64,000 bases of DNA. Origin: Syngnathus acus. Taxonomy: Eukaryota; Chordata; Actinopteri; Syngnathiformes; Syngnathidae. Below are positions 57,038 through 64,000 of this stretch, in pieces. The stretch spans positions 2,725,342 to 2,789,341 of the forward strand of contig NC_051090.1 of NCBI RefSeq assembly GCF_901709675.1. Reading direction: 5' to 3'. Under the pieces are notes generated by a model. That model ran no database searches, was not told where the DNA came from, and was given only the letters and a program-made list of their open reading frames with translations. Both the position numbers and the translations under genes were made by a program. Every line of letters starts with the position of its first letter. Positions within the stretch are counted from its first letter, which is position 1.

Positions 57038-59639
57038 CGAACCTTGCACTGCTAATCCAGCAAATCCCCCCCTAACGTGCGTGCACACACACACACGTAT
57101 ACGCACGCATACACACACGTACGTACACACACACACAAACTTCCTCTCCTCCCAAATCCCCTTAATCACAGCCGCTTGATCCCCGACAAAAAACAGCCCG
57201 CATAAATCAGCCGGGATAAGACAAGACCTCAGCCAGGGTGAGACGAGGGAACACTGTTTTGAAGGAACACGTCGAATGACATTTGGGCGTTTATCACCTA
57301 AGAATGTCAAAAGACAATTTGTGTAATTAATAAACACAGCAGTATACAGTAAAAAACTTAATCCGGTAGATTTCGGCTTGGACAACTAGCAAAAGCGCGA
57401 CGAGGGAAGCTGTGAATAATGCATCGCTCTGGTCTTTGTTGTGTGTCCAAAGGAATCGTTTAAAAAAATAATAATAATAATAATTGTAGATCCGCTCGCA
57501 ATCAAATAATTGTCTGCAAAGGGAATTAAAACAAAAATGAAAACTTTTGGCTGAAGGATGGTGGTTAATATCAAGAAACACAAATACATCTATTCCAATA
57601 TCCTTGCGCTCATAAAAATCACAGACACATTATGGATGAAAAGAGTCAATTCAACGTCGTGTGGAGAAAATTGCTATTCATTCTGGGACTTGTATTAATA
57701 TATACACACCACTAATAGACTCATTGACTTGAGTGTGCACATATTTACATTCAACACATCTCTGACAGTGCAGCTGCAGTTCAGAGTTCAGACCAATTAT
57801 CATTAGCACAGTGAATCTGAATGAAAATCAAGGAACTTTTCAAAACACATTTGAAATGATATGAATCACCGACACGCTCAGGAAATTTTCTTCATGCTAA
57901 TACTCAGCTAACGGTTGGAATAATAGCTAAATTAGCACTTAGATATAAGCTAATATGGAGGTGAGACGAGTATCAAGTAAAATGACAAAAATGTTGAGTA
58001 AAATGGTCGCTAATGCATAGTGGCTAGCGTCAAATAAAATACGGGGTAAAACATAGCTAAATCATGACTATAATATAAATCAAATGATCTATTTTGGATT
58101 CAAGAATCATTTATCGACCTGACCTTTGTCTGGCCTGCTCTCATTGAGTGCGATCCTCGTAGCACTTGGGTAGCGCTAGCGTCTGCTTGATATTCATGGC
58201 GGAAGCGTCGTGAGGATCTGGGATAAGTCCTCCGACTTTAGCGACTTACGGACGGGAGCGCTACGGAAAGGTAACGCGGTTCTCATGATTTAAGAAAGCT
58301 CTTTTGAGGCGGCACCTTGCAACCTCGAGGCTAAGAAAAGAAAAAGTCACTTTTCAACCTTTTCACTTTGGCACGGAATTTTTAAGAACAAAGAACACAC
58401 CAGATTGAATGGAACAGCTGATTTCCTTGACAGCGAGTCACAGCTTCTCCTTGACTGCAATAATAGCTAGTTAACGCGTTAACATTCTTACAGTGATTAA
58501 AGTGAAAAATTTTTTTTTTGCAAGTTTAGAGTGTGTGACTGTGCAAACATAAGTGGATGACTTGTCGGGAAATGTGTTAGTGTGACATTGAGTGTCTTTG
58601 ATTAGCCATTTAAGTCCTTGGCGACTAAGCAGGTTGCTGCTATTCTACAGCAGCACTGAACAATGACTCATTCTTTCAACCTCTTGCGAGTCACTTTTGA
58701 CGCCATTTATGGCCTTGGGTTGACCACCTTGCGGCCCCTTCTGTTGCGACCCACACTTGCGGTCTCATTTTGTCCCCTTACAGGCTCCTTTTTAACATCT
58801 AGCTGGCCCCTTGCAGCCACCAAGTTAGCCTCTCACACTTCACTTCTCGATTTTTTTTCCCATGCAGCCACCCATCTACCTTTATTTTGCCCTTTTTCAT
58901 CCCCCTTTTAAGCCCAGTGCATCTGAACAATATTTCCTATAGAATCATTCAGCATACGAGAAGACGTTTAAGCAAAGGGGGGGGGGGCAGAGAAAGGGAG
59001 ATGAAGTCACGGAGGGATATTTATGCAGAGGAAGGGACTGTACGGAAGTGGGGGGGGAGGCGTGCACTGTGTTGGCCAGGGGGCGCATCACTCATCAATT
59101 TGTTTGTAAACAACAGATTTATGCGCAGTAAAGCGAGCGGAGAGCCGCCGGCGACTGAAGCACTGCACGCAAATGCATGAACAACGAGCTCAGCGCTTTT
59201 TGGCCTGCAGCCCGTCAAGCCAAGGAATACAGAAAAAAAAAAAAAAGAAAGGAAAAATGACCAGGAAATCTCCCGTTATTCCGGCACGGCAACACCTACT
59301 AAAACACATAGAGACACAACACAAGAAAAGTTAAATGCTAAGTTTGACAACAGTGAAAAAGCTAGCTTACTGAAAAAATGATAAGGCAAGCAAACGCCAA
59401 CAACGACGACGACAGAGTGGGTGCTGTTGCATTATTTTATTATTACTGAAAAAAAATCGAACATACAGTATGGTTGTGTGTCAGGTGGCTATCTTGTTTG
59501 TTTACTTTGGTCACAAAGGGGCAAAGGCACTTTTATTGAAACAAAAAGACAGCAAGCTAACAACACAACAGCAAATAAAATGATCATTTACGTTAAATTT
59601 TAAAAAATATAATCGCTTTACGTTGTTTATTCTGTGCCA

Positions 59640-60070
59640 ACCATTTAGCGCTAGCGTCATAAATTTAGACTACCTTAGCATAATAACAGGAAATGATAAC
59701 GATCTGCAAGCGTGTCATACACTTGGGAATGCCCCCCAAAAAATATTTCTGAAAATTACAATTCTCTCTTAGCTATTTCTATGCTAATTAAGATGAGCAC
59801 GATAGCGAGCAACGGTAAGACTGGACGAGAGTGTCGTACACTTGGTAGTTAAACTACAACGCTCCCCCAATTAGCTGTCTTCATGCTAATCTATACTAAC
59901 GGCAGCTTCAAACTTGCTCCCAAAAAAATTCTGCTGGCTTGTTGTACACGTGAAATGTCTGCATCTTGTTGCGAAAATAGCCAAGCTCAGCATAAAGGAA
60001 TCCGCAAGAGTGTCATATACTTGGGAATCGAACGAGAACGCTGTCTGTAAGCTATCTTGATGATCAAGTT
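59640..60070. repeat. Degenerate tandem repeat with AGTGTCATACACTTGGGAAT motif
   Basis: The motif recurs at about 59713, 59831, 59940 (poor) and 60009, with GCTATCTT/GCTAATxTxxACTA words between. Unit length is about 70-120 bp and divergence is high. GCTAGC- and GCTAAT-rich sequence continues to about 60800. Confidence 0.5.
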
Positions 60071-60986
60071 AGGTTACGTGTAGCTTCTATTATGATGTAA
60101 AAAATAAATGGCCACCTTGCTTAGTATAAACGCTGGAAACGAAAAGTCGGACAAAATACTGACAACTGCACACACGGTTGGTAGCGTTAGGCGGCGGCGT
60201 ACCGACAGTGTTAGAAAGATAACGATGAGAATGCGCTGCTCTGTACTCGTTAAAAAAAATATTCAACTCAGAAAATTTCTGATAAAGTGTCAATGCGACT
60301 GACATTAGCCATGTAAGTGGCAAATTTTCGATAACACAAGCGAAAACTTCATATTCTTTCTGCATAGGAGGGATAATTGCTCATAAAGGCTACAATGCCA
60401 CGCTGTGAGTGTTAGCATGATTTGGATCTGTAAACAAGATAAAGAAAATGCTGGAATGGTCACAAATGGCAAATGTTCATGTCTATCAGCCGATTGACCT
60501 AGTTGAGTTTGTCTCACAGTTAGTTGTTTTTATGTTACGCTAGGCTAATGATAGCGTCAATCACAAAATGTCCACACTTGTCACTGAGTAAAGTAGCTTA
60601 GCATCAAAGCGATAAATGTTAAAAATTGTTGGGAATCGAAATCGATTCTATTCCCGGCGTAAATGTTTGGCTAATGGCTACTAGGCTAACATGCGCTTCA
60701 GAATATTTTAGGTAATTTTGTAATTTGAGTTTCTACTAAGCCGTGTTCGCAGCTAGTCACTGATTAGTCTAGCCTGGTGAGTCAAACTTAATTCATTTAC
60801 CAGTTAGCCAAATTTATGCTGAGATGGACTAACCGTATTATATACCGTGATGCTCATCGTAAAACAATGTAGTAATAACTATAATACTTATCCAAGCGCG
60901 CAAGAAAAAACGTGTGTGCTATTGAGTCAAAGAAGGAAGCGGAGTTAAGCGAGCACGAAAAGAGCGGGAAAAAATAGTTCGGCTGC

Positions 60987-61617
60987 TCAGAGGTCAGTGG
61001 TGGCCTTGGCGGAGAGCGCCTGGATGCGTCCCGTGTTACAGTTCTTGCACAGGACGTGTCCATCCAGAGGGTAACAGCCCTGGTTGTCACCCTCGGAAAG
61101 CAGAGAGCCGCAGTCCTGTACCCATAACACATACGTTAGCATGCTAACACATGTTAGCTTAGCCTTATGCTAAGTTACCGCGTCGTGTGGTTTTAATGTA
61201 GTGTTTTGACGTTTGTACGTACCTCACAGCGGTAACAGTGGACGTGGAAGTCTCTGTCCAGAGCCACGATACGAACCGTCTCCTCCTGACCGGGAGCGGG
61301 CATGATTGGTTCAGAACACACACAGCAGCGGGGTGCAAACTTCCTGCTCAGCCACAACACCACACACGACAGAGACATTATTAGTCGTACTACAACTTTT
61401 GGACTGCCACTAGTATTTCAAGTTTAGTGATAAGTCACCTGTGGAAGTCGTGTATGCAGTGGATGTGATTGGAGGCGTCGACGGTGAAGGGCACGCCGTC
61501 CAAACTGCGCTTGCAGACCACGCAGGTGAAGCAGTGAGGGTGGTAGGCCTTTCCCGTGGCCCTCAAGATGCGCTCCATGATGGGCTTGCTGCACATGCTG
61601 CATGTCTCCAGCGTATT
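60987..61617 (-). CDS. lpp: Lipoma-preferred partner (LPP), last three coding exons; 5' part off the right edge
   Basis: Exons in transcript order are 61617-61439, 61343-61223 and 61115-60987, with consistent phases. The first begins [18 protein letters not shown] in phase 0, so earlier exons lie beyond this window or in the unresolved right 2.4 kb. They encode LIM2 (CSMC through HCIHDFH) and LIM3 (CCVC through CKNC), then a tail ending KATTDL. The terminal TTDL is a class I PDZ ligand, as in mammalian LPP (STDL), which binds Scribble. This tail and the very high identity separate it from zyxin and TRIP6. The protein is an adaptor at focal adhesions and cell contacts that can enter the nucleus. 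Each LIM domain keeps its zinc-binding Cys/His residues as far as can be read. Confidence 0.95.
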
Positions 61618-61619
61618 CT

Positions 61620-64000
61620 GCAAACACACACGCATACACGTAAGACCAGGCCTGGTTTTTAAAATAAATAAAATGCATAAACAAGGAACCTCCGAGGAAT
61701 GATGACCCCAAAACGATTCTCACAAAAAACAACCATTAGATTGTGAACCCTGGAAAAAAAAATGTGCTTCTCAAAATTAGAAAGTTGCTCCTCCAAAACT
61801 GCTCCTGGTCATGTCAAGTCTGGTGAAGTTCTTTTTGCGTGGGGTGTCCTCACATTGCCTGGCAATGCTGCCGATGCCCTCGGAGCCACAGTGGAGCGCG
61901 AGAGGGGTGGTAAATATTTCCACTTTGTGATGACTGCAGGCTTTCTACCGCCAGAACTCTCGGGCAAGCAGCCCGTGGTGGAGGTAGCGGGGTGTGTGTG
62001 TCTGTGTGTGTATGCAGTATTGTCAAGAGGCTCAAAATGTATTCATTTCCATCATTTCAACGTGGAAAGACGACACACAGGTATGCCTGCATTGCCTTTT
62101 GCGCATTTCCTGGATCTGTTCTCCGCCGTGGCCGTTTTGCGTGCTCGACCGGGCTAAAGCGCACACGCTTGAGCTGCCTCCGAATTCCGCCAAAGCCCAT
62201 CCTGCCGCCTCAGTGTTTCCAAACACGGTTGTGAGTGTGTGGCCAACACGGCGCAGAGTCACGCGCCGCCGGGCCCCGAGCGCCGGGACGAGGAGCGGTC
62301 GCCGGCGTGTGCGCTGACATTCTGCATCTGCATGCTAATGAGCGACCTAGCATAGCCTGCATGGGGGACGGAGGCTAGCTTGTCAGGTCACATGGTGTCA
62401 CACCTTACTGGGGTCACCGAGGACACAGCATCTATTTGAAACTGAATGTATCGAAGATCTTGATGCAAAAATACAATTTATTTGTCAAACGACATTCAAT
62501 TGAAATTGTTAAATTATTTAATTTGATCTACTAAAAAAAAATCTAATTTTTAGTCAATTAAAAATACTTCCATGGTGTAGCCAAAAAAACAAAGAAAATT
62601 TGAAAAAATCTAATTCAATTATATTTTTGTGATGTCTAAAACATATTTGCATATTGAACTTATGTACAAAAAATTGAAGAGAAAAATTGCTAATGGGCTA
62701 CGAAAATTATTTGAACAGTTTTGACTTGAATCGTTTTCACATATACCTGCCGGCCGGCCGAATGTTATAGTTAGCGCAGAATTGGGTCGTGCGGTCACGG
62801 CATCTTGAGGCCCCGCAATCTGAGAGATGCCAGACTTTCATGTTTTGGACCGGCGGCGGCGCGGCCGCGTGGCTCGCGAGCGCTCCTGGAAAGGCTGGAA
62901 GAGTTCATGAAAAGCGAGACGCTCGTAGAAATCAACACGACTCCCGGGGCGGCGTTTGTGTGTAAACAATGTCCATGCTGCAGTCTCGCCGCGTGCAGGC
63001 TGGAAAAGGATAAAAAAGCTTTTTAATGAGCCGGATGCCGCGAGCCTGCCGGCTTTATTTACCTCGCAGGCGCCAAAGCAACGTGAGGAACGGTACTTGA
63101 TCCGCATCCTTCCCTGCCTCTACTTGTGGGAATACCTTAGCCTTGTTTAGCTTAACTGGAGCATGTGATTTCACTTCCTGCTGCCTGACTACAGTACTCG
63201 CAAGACCCCCCTCCCCCAAATAAAAATGGATGCGATACTTGACAGTTGACACGTCGGTTGACGGGGCGGAGCCTGAACTTTTAAAACACCATGAAACAAT
63301 TGAGTCGCTAATGTATTTCAAGCTTGGTGTACAACTCGGTACCTTAAAACCAATTTCACAGTAAAGTTCCCAAGATATTTTTCCCTGATGTCCTCAGCCC
63401 ACTCACATCAGGGTTCACGTTTGAACCGGTGCCACTTGTTGCCAACCCTTTGCTGTTGAGTCCCGGGATGGCCTCCGTTGCGGGGGCTTCATATGCCCAC
63501 CGCCACTAGAGGGCAACATACAAGCACTGCTGCAACGATGTATTGAAGCATACTGACTGACTCGATGCGCCTCCTCTCTCTCACATGCGTGTTTGCCCAC
63601 AAGGCTAAACAAACGTCTCGGCAGTAAAGTGAATGTAGGTCACACACACACACACACACACACAAACGCACACTTTAAGTCAATTGTATGGAGACCCCCC
63701 CCCCCCACTTCCTGCAAAGCCCACAGTGTCTGCAGAGACTTGGCCCGGACGCTAAACGACGTCTGACAGCTTTTGGCGGACACGAGGAGCCGTGTTGGCA
63801 AAACACAGCGTGTAGCGGGGAAATTAAAATGGAGCAAGCATGTGTTTTGGTGACACTCAGGCCCGACGAGGCCATGCGTGCGTCGCGTCGACTTGGAACT
63901 GCTCCAGGATAATGTGGGTGGGGACTTCTGGAGGTGCTGCTGTTTTGGTTAGCAACTGGATTCAAAGGGCCTAATAATAATAATTTCAAAAATTATATTG
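61620..64000. other. lpp intron sequence to the window edge
   Basis: No LIM1 or proline-rich LPP exon is recognisable here. The stretch contains a (CA)n tract at 63639-63664 and a C run at 63694-63704. The next upstream lpp exon therefore most likely lies past position 64000. Confidence 0.55.

Overview
The window is nuclear DNA of a teleost fish, most likely a percomorph. It has vertebrate genes with short introns and GT-AG splice sites, a tRNA-derived fish SINE, fish-type transposon relics, long (CA)n tracts and telomere-like CCCTAA repeats. Every gene call comes from reading translations against remembered vertebrate families. No database search was run.

There are four protein genes. zbtb11 (2962-7766, + strand) has 10 coding exons that join in frame to 1169 codons: an integrase-like HHCC zinc-binding module, a BTB domain, two AT-hooks and 12 C2H2 fingers. 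tp63 (15487-31392, - strand) is complete and compact, with 14 exons for TAp63-alpha (657 aa), a separate deltaN first exon at 26036-26077 (577 aa), and a possible gamma-type terminal exon near 17.7 kb. tprg1 (42081-48764, - strand) has 6 coding exons (297 aa). The 3' end of lpp (60987-61617, - strand) gives the last two LIM domains and runs off the right edge. The order tp63-tprg1-lpp is the TP63-TPRG1-LPP block of human 3q27-28 shrunk into less than 50 kb.

Between zbtb11 and tp63 lies a repeat island (about 8.2-14.9 kb). It contains an 11-copy satellite of 235 bp whose every unit carries a near-perfect 39-bp-arm hairpin. The satellite is bracketed by inverted copies of a shorter related repeat, then by a SINE, then by about 1 kb of telomere-like repeat that changes polarity from TTAGGG to CCCTAA. 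This is the most unusual part of the window.

The rest is intron and intergenic DNA with degenerate minisatellites, one palindromic MITE-like element (36.8-37.1 kb), a 180-bp (CA)n tract and small LINE/SINE tails. I see no operon, CRISPR array, rRNA gene or intact transposase gene. The zbtb11, tprg1 and tp63 deltaN promoters show recognisable elements: GCCATTTT plus ETS, a CACGTG E-box plus ETS, and a TATA box. tp63 encodes the epithelial p53-family regulator. tprg1 and lpp are its conserved neighbours; a regulatory reason for the linkage is plausible but not shown here.
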